From: Planctomycetota bacterium
GTDB lineage: Bacteria; Planctomycetota; SZUA-567; JAFGNG01
Direction: 5' to 3'
NCBI GenBank assembly: GCA_016927125.1
Contig: JAFGNG010000077.1
Location: forward strand, 1 to 14,161
Length of the DNA stretch: 14,161 nt
Shown: piece by piece, positions 1 to 6,137 of the stretch
Numbering within the stretch: the first letter of the stretch is position 1
Layout: the number at the start of each line of letters is the position of its first letter
Position numbers and translations under genes: made by a program
Notes under the pieces: generated by a model
The model's input: the letters and a program-made list of their open reading frames with translations, nothing else
What the model was told of the DNA's origin: nothing
Database searches by the model: none

Positions 1-87
1 GTAGGTGATATAACTCTCTTTCAACTCGTCCTCGATCCGGATATCGCGGACGCCGGCGGTAGTAACAAGGTTTTCTTCTGGGGTCAT
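1..87 (-). CDS. gyrA: DNA gyrase subunit A, N-terminal fragment
   Basis: First 29 codons of gyrA; the gene continues beyond the left edge. The ATG at 87 opens a peptide containing DIRIEDELKESYITY, the very conserved N-terminal stretch of GyrA that precedes the (missing) AMSVIVGRALP segment. GyrA is the DNA-cleaving and rejoining subunit of the A2B2 gyrase that introduces negative supercoils. The active-site tyrosine lies outside the window. The gene follows gyrB by 67 bases in the same direction, a very common arrangement. The nearest Shine-Dalgarno-like run, AGAGGA, sits about 11-13 bases before the ATG, a little farther than usual, but I see no better in-frame start close by. Identification is from the N-terminus plus context. 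Confidence 0.93.
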   Translation of the reverse strand, partial: MTPEENLVTTAGVRDIRIEDELKESYITY

Positions 88-154
88 ATGTTTAAAGCTT
101 CCTCTGGTTGCAATTTTCCAAGCTGATAAATTTTCAGGTTAAGGTTCCGTTCCT

Positions 155-2656
155 TTAGGCATCCAAGTTAACCACATCCGCGGAATGTTTCTCGATGAAT
201 TCCCGCCGCGGCTCCACCAGTTCGCCCATCAAAGTGGTGAAGAGATTGTCCGCATCGGCAGCGCTGCCGATGGTAACCTGCAGCAGGGTGCGGCGATCGG
301 GGTCCATGGTGGTTTCCCAGAGTTGGCCCGGGTTCATCTCGCCCAAGCCCTTGTAGCGCTGGATGTCCAGGCCCTTGCGGCCCATCCGGCGCATGCCGTC
401 GAGGACCTCCGCCAGGCTGCGGACGCAGATCTCGTCATTGCCGCAGATCAGGAAGAATTTCCCTTCGATCCCGGGGTCGGCCGGCGGGAGGTAATCATTC
501 ATGCTGAAGCCGATCTTTTCCAGGAACTTGGCGATTTTTTCAATATCCTTGTAGAAGAAATAATCGCGCAGGTGCATTACACGTTTCTTTTCCGCGCTCT
601 CCTCCCCCTCTTCCTGCTCCTCACTCTCTCCGTTCTCGGTCTTGATCGAGGTTTTGAATTCAAATTCTTCTTCCAGGACTTCGAGCGGCGCTTTTTGCTC
701 TTCGGCACGGATAAAGCTCTTGAGCTCGGCGTCGTCGGAGAAAAAATGCTCCTGCTCGTCGAGTTCCACGCGGTACTTGGGGAAGGAGCCGAATTCGGAG
801 CGAATTTCGATATACCGCTTAATGGAAATATTGCGCTTGCTGACCGCGCGGACGAGGCGTTCCAGCTTGGACATGTCGTCGAGGAGCTGGCTCAGATCAG
901 CGCCTTTGATCTCAATGGAAGCGCCGTTGTTGCGGTAGACCAACTGGGTGCCTTCGGTTCCCAGGGAGAGCAGTTTTTTGTTCATTTCCTCATCGGTCAG
1001 GACGTAATCGGTCTTTTTACGCCGAGTAACCCGGTAGAGGGGCGGCTGGGCAATATAAATATTGCCGTTGGTGATGAGATCTTTCATGTGCCGATAGAAG
1101 AAGGTCAGGATTAGCGTCCGGATGTGCGAGCCATCCACGTCCGCGTCGGTCATGATGATGATCTTGCCGTAGCGGAGCTTTTCAATGTCAAACTCTTCCC
1201 GCCCGATGCCGGTGCCCAAGGCGCTGACAATAGAGCTGATCTCCTTGTTCTCCAGCACTTTGTCGAGGCGATGTTTTTCCACGTTCAGGATCTTGCCCTT
1301 CAGCGGCAGGATCGCCTGGGTGCGGTTGTCGCGGCCCACCTTTGCGGAACCACCGGCGGAGTCACCCTCCACCAGATAAACCTCGGTGCTTTCGCGGTCG
1401 CGCGAGATACAGTCGGCAAGCTTCCCCGGCATATCCGTGCCGGAGAGGGCGTTCTTGCGCCGCGCGAGGTCGCGCGCCTTGCGGGCGGCCATTCTGGCCG
1501 AGGCAGCCTGGAAGGCGCGGTTGACAATGTTGCGGGCAATGCCGGGGTGTTCCTCAAAGTATTCGCTCAAACCCTCGTTGACCGCGGTTTCGACCAGTCC
1601 CTGGACCTCGCGGTTGCCGAGCTTGGTCTTGGTCTGGCCCTCGAACTGCGGGTTGGTGAGGCGGACGCTGACCACGGCGCTGATGCCTTCGCGGCAGTCA
1701 TCGCCCTGGAGGGCGTCGTCCTTGATCACGTTATTCTTCTTGCCCCAGACATTGATGCACCGGGTGATCGCCGACCGGAACCCGGAGAGATGGGTGCCGC
1801 CTTCATGGGTATTGATATTATTGGCAAAGGAAAGCACGTTTTCGCTGTACCCGTCGTTGTATTGCAGCGCGACCTCGGTCTCGGTATTGGAATCCGGATC
1901 GTTTTTCTCTATGTAGATTACATCCTGGTGGATCAAGGTCTTGTTCTGGTTGAGGTGCTCCACGAAGGCGCGGATCCCGCCCTGGTAGAGATAGGTGTTG
2001 CTGTGGTCTTCCTTGCGCTCGTCATCAATGGTGATGCTAGCGCCTTTGTTGAGGAAGGCGAGCTCCTGCATCCGGTTGGCGAGGGTGTCATAGTCAAAGG
2101 AGAGTTCATCGACATCCTTGAAGATTTCGGCATCCGGCTTGAAGACGATCTTGGTGCCGGTGCGGGTGCTGTTGCCGTGTTCCTCGACCGCGCCGACCGG
2201 CAGGCCGCGCTCAAAACGCTGGAAGTGGATCTTGCCGTCGCGGTAGACCTCCGCTTCCAACCATTCAGAGAGGGCGTTGACTACGCTCACGCCAACCCCG
2301 TGCAGGCCGCCAGAGACTTTATAAGCGGTCCCTTCAAACTTGCCGCCCGCGTGAAGTTTGGTCATAACCACAGTGAGGGCCGACATCTTCTGATCTTTAT
2401 GCCAGTCAACCGGGATCCCGCGCCCGTCATCAACAACGGTTACGGAGTTGTCGCTGTTGAGGGTAATCACCACCCGGGAGGCGTGCCCGCCCATGACCTC
2501 GTCAATACAGTTATCCACCACCTCATAAACCAGGTGATGCATGCCGCGCACCCCGGTGTCGCCGATATACATTCCGGGCCGGAGCCGGACTGCCTCCAAC
2601 CCCTCAAGAGCCTTGATTGAATCCGCTTTGTAATCTTTGCTTGTATCCTTACCCAT
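155..2656 (-). CDS. gyrB: DNA gyrase subunit B (ATPase/TOPRIM)
   Basis: ATPase subunit of DNA gyrase, 833 aa from the ATG at 2656. The reading frame is open farther upstream, but that part overlaps dciA, and AGGAGG lies 5 bases before this ATG. The GHKL ATPase domain shows E45 and N49 in YEVVDNCIDE, DDGRGIP at 76-82 and the lid GGLHGVGVSVVNALS at 116-130. The TOPRIM domain has EGDSAGGSA at 430-438 (E430) and DADVDGSH with D504 and D506. The tail has QRYKGLGEMNP at 766-776 and VEPRREFIE near the end. The length matches long Gram-negative-type GyrB (E. coli 804 aa; B. subtilis about 640) because an extra region of roughly 545-730 splits the TOPRIM-tail part. That region contains a very acidic stretch at about 661-690. 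The start overlaps the dciA stop by 8 bases, so translational coupling is likely. Confidence 0.97.
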   Translation of the reverse strand: MGKDTSKDYKADSIKALEGLEAVRLRPGMYIGDTGVRGMHHLVYEVVDNCIDEVMGGHASRVVITLNSDNSVTVVDDGRGIPVDWHKDQKMSALTVVMTKLHAGGKFEGTAYKVSGGLHGVGVSVVNALSEWLEAEVYRDGKIHFQRFERGLPVGAVEEHGNSTRTGTKIVFKPDAEIFKDVDELSFDYDTLANRMQELAFLNKGASITIDDERKEDHSNTYLYQGGIRAFVEHLNQNKTLIHQDVIYIEKNDPDSNTETEVALQYNDGYSENVLSFANNINTHEGGTHLSGFRSAITRCINVWGKKNNVIKDDALQGDDCREGISAVVSVRLTNPQFEGQTKTKLGNREVQGLVETAVNEGLSEYFEEHPGIARNIVNRAFQAASARMAARKARDLARRKNALSGTDMPGKLADCISRDRESTEVYLVEGDSAGGSAKVGRDNRTQAILPLKGKILNVEKHRLDKVLENKEISSIVSALGTGIGREEFDIEKLRYGKIIIMTDADVDGSHIRTLILTFFYRHMKDLITNGNIYIAQPPLYRVTRRKKTDYVLTDEEMNKKLLSLGTEGTQLVYRNNGASIEIKGADLSQLLDDMSKLERLVRAVSKRNISIKRYIEIRSEFGSFPKYRVELDEQEHFFSDDAELKSFIRAEEQKAPLEVLEEEFEFKTSIKTENGESEEQEEGEESAEKKRVMHLRDYFFYKDIEKIAKFLEKIGFSMNDYLPPADPGIEGKFFLICGNDEICVRSLAEVLDGMRRMGRKGLDIQRYKGLGEMNPGQLWETTMDPDRRTLLQVTIGSAADADNLFTTLMGELVEPRREFIEKHSADVVNLDA

Positions 2657-3002
2657 AGACCCCTCCTGATGTCGGCTTTTCAGCCAAATGGAACTTAATC
2701 TTGTGCACCGCGATCTCCGGCGCGATTTCCTGGAGCGCCCGCAGCAATGACTCCCCGCTGAATTGTTCAAATTCAGCCCGGAGCGCGGGTGAAAACACAT
2801 CGACATGGAGCGTCCCGTTACGGCAGCCCCGGATTCTGGTTTTGGAAGCGATTTCTTCGCCGGCAGCCTGCTGCCAGAGCTCGATGACATCCTGGTTGCG
2901 GAGCATCCAGCCTACCCCGCTCTTTTTTAAAAAAGCCTTCAGCGAGGAATCGAGGCCTTCAATCCGGCCAATGTCATAAAACCGGTTTTTAGCTGCTGCC
3001 AT
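2649..3002 (-). CDS. dciA: DciA (DUF721) replicative helicase-loading factor
   Basis: Small basic protein of 117 aa in the DUF721/DciA family, the widespread bacterial factor that interacts with the replicative helicase DnaB and helps load it where DnaC/DnaI are absent. Visible family features are a basic N-terminus with a leading helix (about 8-30), the segment DVIELWQQAAGEEIASKTRI at 38-57 with the characteristic Trp43 and Gly48, then a strand-rich half, NGTLHVDVFSPALRAEFEQF at 62-81, and a final strand IAVHKIKFHLAEKP. This helix-then-KH-like layout is typical. The ATG at 3002 is preceded by AGGAAAG. The position between dnaN and gyrB is a classic DciA location, usually just after recF, which is absent here. 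The stop codon lies inside the start of gyrB (8-base overlap). The symbol rests on family and context; DnaB interaction is inferred. Confidence 0.87.
   Translation of the reverse strand: MAAAKNRFYDIGRIEGLDSSLKAFLKKSGVGWMLRNQDVIELWQQAAGEEIASKTRIRGCRNGTLHVDVFSPALRAEFEQFSGESLLRALQEIAPEIAVHKIKFHLAEKPTSGGVYG
2660..2667 (-). promoter_or_regulatory. Shine-Dalgarno site of gyrB
   Basis: On the minus strand this reads AGGAGGGG; the AGGAGG core ends 5 bases before the ATG at 2656. It decides the gyrB start against the longer open frame, whose extra 78 residues are low-complexity Ser/Arg-rich sequence lying antiphase over dciA. The site is inside the last codons of dciA. Confidence 0.85.
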
Positions 3003-3020
3003 TTTGCTTTCCTATGTCAG

Positions 3021-3041
3021 CCGCGGCCGCCCGCGGTTTTT
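3021..3041 (+). terminator. GC-rich hairpin with T-run (plus-strand terminator-like)
   Basis: CCGCGG (3021-3026), loop CCGC, CCGCGG (3031-3036) and then TTTTT (3037-3041). Read on the plus strand it has intrinsic-terminator form, yet no plus-strand gene leads into it. On the minus strand the same stem has the A-run before it, so it would instead be a hairpin in the leader of dciA, 19 bases upstream of the ATG. The stem is clear in the sequence; either function is inference. Confidence 0.4.
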
Positions 3042-3126
3042 AATTGCTGCTTTCTCCTTTAGCGGAGTTCGCGCCGAAGCTTTTCCCTGACCCGGAGGAT
3101 TGGATAAAGCGGTGTTGCTCTACTGA

Positions 3127-4230
3127 CTAAGCGCCGGTCCGGGTGCATACCGGACTCACCACATAGGTATACCCCTTGGTGTCTATCCGGGTGGGTGAGT
3201 CCTGGTCATGAATCTGCAGGGTTATGGTTTCTTCCTGCAGCACCTTCAAGACATCCTGCAGATAGGTGTAATTGAAGCTGACCTCGGTGGCGCCGCCCTC
3301 GATCTCGGCTTCGATTTCGATGCTGGCGTTGCCCGCCTGAACCGAGCTGGCTTTAATCTCCAGTTTTCCGTCGCCCGCCGAGAAGGTAATCGCGCGAGTT
3401 TCCTGGTTGGCGACATGCGCCGCCTGGCGCAAGGCCTCGGCGAGGCGGGTGCGGTCTACGGTAATGCTCTTATCAAGGTCCTTCGGGATCACGTTGGCAT
3501 ATTGGGGGAAGTTCCCCTCAATCAAACGCGAGACAATGGTTGCCCGGGAGGTTTGGGCAAATAGTTGTGAGTTGGTTATCTGTAATTTGATAATCTCTTC
3601 GTTGGGGAGAATCCGGAGAAGCTCGTGCATCCCCTTGGCCAGCACGATCGCGGTCCTGGCTTTCTTGAGTTTCTTTCGCAGGTTCTTTTTAGAAAGCGCC
3701 AAGCGAAAGGTATCGGTCGCGACCAACTCCAGGTGTTTGCCTTCCAGGGAAATAAAAACCCCGGCGAGGGAATACTGCTGTTCTTCGCGCGCAGTCGCAA
3801 AGAGGACTTCCTTGATCGCCCTTTCCAGATCGGCCGCGAGGATCTCGGTTGCGTCCGCTTCCTCAAGGGTGGGAACTTTGGGAAAGTTTTCCGCCGCTTC
3901 TCCGGGTATATTGAAGGTTGCGGCCTCGGTGGTGAGCTTCGCCCGGGAGTCAATAACTTCAAGGGTGAGGCTGTCGCCCCAGGCGTCGCGCACAATATTA
4001 TTTAGCTCCATGGACGGCAGGAGAACCGTTTCCGGGTCCTTCAGATCTTCAACCTCCAGGCTGTAGCGCATGCCGACCTCGAGATCCGTGACGGTCATTT
4101 CCACGCGGTTTTTATCCACGCCTTCGAAGCAGATGTTCTGCAAAATGGGTTTGGCGCTTCTGGTAGGAACAATGCTCGACAGGATTGACAGGGCTTCATA
4201 AAGTTTCGCTCGGGAACAGGTAAATAGCAT
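3127..4230 (-). CDS. dnaN: DNA polymerase III sliding clamp (beta subunit)
   Basis: Beta clamp, 367 aa (E. coli 366), the ring that tethers polymerase III and other partners to DNA. The start is the ATG at 4230 (MLFTCSRAKLYEAL), preceded by GGGAG with 8 bases spacing; an in-frame GTG five codons earlier overlaps that Shine-Dalgarno site and is rejected. Three tandem clamp domains fit the length. Recognisable conserved pieces include PTRSAKPILQNI near the N-terminus, TDLEVGM, the central ATDTFRLA, and NFPQYANVIP in the last third. The C-terminus reads GYTYVVSPVCTRTGA, longer than the usual YVVMPMRL, with Ser where Met is normal close to the partner-binding pocket; this is minor but visible. 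It lies 276 bases after dnaA and 124 bases before dciA. Confidence 0.97.
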   Translation of the reverse strand: MLFTCSRAKLYEALSILSSIVPTRSAKPILQNICFEGVDKNRVEMTVTDLEVGMRYSLEVEDLKDPETVLLPSMELNNIVRDAWGDSLTLEVIDSRAKLTTEAATFNIPGEAAENFPKVPTLEEADATEILAADLERAIKEVLFATAREEQQYSLAGVFISLEGKHLELVATDTFRLALSKKNLRKKLKKARTAIVLAKGMHELLRILPNEEIIKLQITNSQLFAQTSRATIVSRLIEGNFPQYANVIPKDLDKSITVDRTRLAEALRQAAHVANQETRAITFSAGDGKLEIKASSVQAGNASIEIEAEIEGGATEVSFNYTYLQDVLKVLQEETITLQIHDQDSPTRIDTKGYTYVVSPVCTRTGA

Positions 4231-4238
4231 TGGACAAT

Positions 4239-4243
4239 CTCCC
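4239..4243 (-). promoter_or_regulatory. Shine-Dalgarno site of dnaN
   Basis: Minus strand GGGAG, 8 bases before the ATG at 4230. It selects this start over the upstream in-frame GTG at 4245, which would overlap the site. Confidence 0.7.
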
Positions 4244-4271
4244 ACAAGCCAGAAAACATCTTAAATAAAGA

Positions 4272-4287
4272 GTTATATAATTATAAC
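4272..4287. repeat. AT-rich palindrome 1 in dnaA-dnaN spacer
   Basis: Perfect 6-bp inverted repeat GTTATA/TATAAC around TAAT, 41 bases upstream of the dnaN start. It could be a protein-binding site, part of an unwinding element, or a weak transcript hairpin. Confidence 0.6.
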
Positions 4288-4293
4288 AAAAAG

Positions 4294-4311
4294 TACTATA
4301 TTTATATAGTA
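4294..4311. repeat. AT-rich palindrome 2 in dnaA-dnaN spacer
   Basis: Perfect 8-bp inverted repeat TACTATAT/ATATAGTA separated by TT. It starts 7 bases after the first palindrome. All but two bases are A or T, fitting an unwinding element or an operator; the sequence alone does not decide. Confidence 0.65.
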
Positions 4312-4473
4312 TTAAACACCTGTTGAACGACGATTATAATAAGTTTTTAAACGATTAAATAAAAATGACTTATGAAAACCAACACCAACAAAAACCACCT
4401 GATGCCGGGATTTATATTACCGGTTGTCCTGGGTTGATAAATACCCCTGCGCAGAACGCAGAATTAAACGTAA

Positions 4474-4482
4474 TTAACCACA
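4474..4482 (+). promoter_or_regulatory. DnaA-box-like site TTAACCACA
   Basis: Eight of nine bases match the DnaA box consensus TTATCCACA. It lies 25 bases past the dnaA stop codon in the putative origin spacer. A single near-match of this kind occurs often by chance, so support is mainly positional. Confidence 0.35.
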
Positions 4483-4506
4483 GACAAACGGGCGGCATGC
4501 TGGAAA

Positions 4507-5871
4507 TCAACAGGGGACCAACAGCTTTTGTTTAATGGAATCAACCGCGCCATGAATCTTGGGATCCGCTTCCATCATCCCGATAATTCTTTCGCAGCCA
4601 TACTTAACCGTGCTATGGTCACGCCGACCAAAATGAAAACCCACCTCCTCCAGAGACGCGGTGGTAATCTCCCGGACCAGAAACATGGCAATGTGCCTGG
4701 GCAAGACCAAGGAGCGGGCGCGTTTCTTGGAAAGCATGTCTTCATATGAGATGTTAAAGATCTCGCAGGTGGCTCGTTGAATTTCCTCAATAGTAAGGTT
4801 CCGGTTATCAGCAGCCGGGAGGTACTCGCGGAGCACCTCTTTGACAATCGTGAGATCAAGGTCCTGGTTAAGCAGCGAAACATACCCCAGCAGCTTTAAC
4901 AAAGCCCCATTAAGCTCGCGGATGTTCCCGCTGACATTTTGCGCAAGGAAACACCGAATCTTTTCCGGGAGTTGCAGATCATACTCCGCAGACTTCTGGT
5001 TAATAATCGCCAGGCGCATCTCCATCGTCGGGACGCCGAGTTCAACAATCAAACCCCACTTAAAACGGCTGAGAAGCGTTTCGCTGATATTTTCCATGGA
5101 CTTCGGCGAAACCGTGGAAGAGAAAACAATCTGTTTGTGGGAATTGAACAGGTTGTTGAAGACGTGGAAGAGCGCACTCTGCGCCCCCGGCCTGGAGGCC
5201 AGGAAATGCACATTATCAACAATCAGCACATCGGCATGGAGATATTTATTATAAAAGGACTGGAGCTCGTCCCGCTCAGTGGCTTTTTCAATGTCGTGGA
5301 TAAAGGCTTCACAGGAGAGATAAACCACGTTCAAAGATGGGTGCGTCTCCTTGATTAACTGGTAACAAGCCTGCAAGAGGTGGGTTTTCCCCATCCCCAC
5401 GGAGCCGTGAATAAAGAGGGGATTATAAGCCTTTCCCGGGTCAAGGGAAACCGCATACGCCGCGGCTCTGGCCAGGCGGTTGGGGTGGGCTGAAACAAGG
5501 GAATCAAACTTGTAATGACTGTTAATAACATCTTCATTTTTAATCACTTGGCGCTTACCTTCAGCGGCCACAACCCCGACCTCTTCCCCACCCTCCTTGG
5601 CAACATACTTCATAAAAGGAAGATCCTTCTCATCGGATAAAAATACGGAGGGACGAGACTTACCGTCGGCAGCCGCTTCACTTAACAAATGGAGGTGATG
5701 GTTGGTGATAAAGGGACGAAGTGATGAATCTTTCAAAGAAACTACCAAATCACGATCCGAAGATCTGACAAACCCGAGACGGTTCATCCATGGTGAAAGC
5801 AATTCATAATGGGGATTTTCCTGCACACGCCTACAGATAGAGCTCCATTGTTCTTTTGTGTGGGCTTCCAC
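4507..5871 (-). CDS. dnaA: Chromosomal replication initiator DnaA (divergent AAA+ motifs)
   Basis: Replication initiator, 454 aa, starting at a GTG (5871) behind GGGAGGGGGG. Domain I (about 1-65) and a short linker (to about 112) precede the AAA+ domain: box I NSHYKFDSLV, then AYNPLFIHGSVGMGKTHLL at 149-166 with Walker A K162 and T163. Walker B is LIVDNVHFL at 216-224: D219 is kept, but the second acidic residue, normally Asp, is N220. Sensor 1 reads IVFSSTVSP where TSD-P is usual. The arginine finger LLSRFKWG (R269) and sensor 2 NIREL (R318) are intact. Domain IV has PRHIAMFL (R392) and the DNA-binding signature FGRRDHSTV at 414-422, so box recognition should be normal. DnaA binds oriC as an ATP-bound filament and opens it. 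The changed residues suggest altered ATP hydrolysis, which is an inference. It sits alone between spacers of 266 and 276 bases. Confidence 0.96.
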   Translation of the reverse strand: MEAHTKEQWSSICRRVQENPHYELLSPWMNRLGFVRSSDRDLVVSLKDSSLRPFITNHHLHLLSEAAADGKSRPSVFLSDEKDLPFMKYVAKEGGEEVGVVAAEGKRQVIKNEDVINSHYKFDSLVSAHPNRLARAAAYAVSLDPGKAYNPLFIHGSVGMGKTHLLQACYQLIKETHPSLNVVYLSCEAFIHDIEKATERDELQSFYNKYLHADVLIVDNVHFLASRPGAQSALFHVFNNLFNSHKQIVFSSTVSPKSMENISETLLSRFKWGLIVELGVPTMEMRLAIINQKSAEYDLQLPEKIRCFLAQNVSGNIRELNGALLKLLGYVSLLNQDLDLTIVKEVLREYLPAADNRNLTIEEIQRATCEIFNISYEDMLSKKRARSLVLPRHIAMFLVREITTASLEEVGFHFGRRDHSTVKYGCERIIGMMEADPKIHGAVDSIKQKLLVPC

Positions 5872-5875
5872 GTTT

Positions 5876-5885
5876 CCCCCCTCCC
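5876..5885 (-). promoter_or_regulatory. Shine-Dalgarno site of dnaA
   Basis: Minus strand GGGAGGGGGG, with GGGAGG placed 8 bases before GTG at 5871. It supports a GTG start; no ATG is available nearby in frame. Confidence 0.7.
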
Positions 5886-5988
5886 AAACAAAATTTTAAT
5901 AACACTTTAACAACCAGCTTATAAAAACTGGTCTAAGCAGATGTATCTCCCAAATTATAAGATAGAAAGCAGACCGAAAGACTTTCCA

Positions 5989-6016
5989 ATTGTATAAGTT
6001 TTCCACAAAAGCGCAA
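5989..6016 (-). promoter_or_regulatory. Candidate dnaA promoter overlapping a DnaA-box-like site
   Basis: On the minus strand, TTGCGC (6011-6016) and TACAAT (5989-5994) are separated by 16 bases, a sigma70-like pair with a weak -35 and good -10. The spacer contains TTTTCCACA (5999-6007, written on the plus strand), one base from the DnaA box, which would suit autorepression by DnaA. A perfect TATAAT also occurs at 5954-5959 on the minus strand, but without a recognisable -35, so the actual start could be there. The leader would be about 80-110 bases long. Confidence 0.35.
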
Positions 6017-6137
6017 AAAAATTCCCAACTTTTTCTGAAAATAAACATACCATAGAGGTATAATAAAAACGCTGGAGCATTTACAAAAACCGTCAAGGGA
6101 GTTTTCTGTCGGAGGATAGGAGAATGGGCTAAAAGAT

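Larger units (their letters stand above)
4231..4506. other. Candidate oriC/DUE in the dnaA-dnaN spacer
   Basis: Non-coding 276 bases between dnaA and dnaN, a standard place for part of bacterial oriC. The half near dnaN (about 4261-4370) is strikingly AT-rich and would melt easily. It holds two adjacent perfect palindromes (4272-4287 and 4294-4311) and two copies of ACGATTA 21 bases apart (4330 and 4351). The half near dnaA is more mixed and contains TTAACCACA (4474-4482), one base from the consensus DnaA box TTATCCACA. A 5-bp inverted repeat CTGCG/CGCAG spans 4447-4461. Only one box is convincing, so the assignment rests mostly on position and base composition. The dnaN promoter should also be here. 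Confidence 0.45.

Noticed and set aside
2510..2520. DnaA-box-like TTATCCACC inside gyrB
   Set aside because: It is explained by conserved codons of the VVDNCIDE motif and stands alone within coding sequence.
1124..2620. 498-codon open frame on the plus strand opposite gyrB
   Set aside because: It is the antisense of a clearly real gyrB; its translation has no recognisable domain and reflects codon bias of the opposite strand. Other long plus-strand frames over ahcY, dnaN and the TolC-like gene were rejected for the same reason.
2657..2890. N-terminal extension of the gyrB frame
   Set aside because: The extra residues are Ser/Arg-rich, overlap dciA out of phase and lack a ribosome binding site; the ATG at 2656 has a strong one.
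5896..6096. 66-codon minus-strand frame in the spacer upstream of dnaA
   Set aside because: AT-rich, hydrophobic/aromatic composition typical of translated AT-rich spacer, no family resemblance and overlapping the candidate dnaA promoter.
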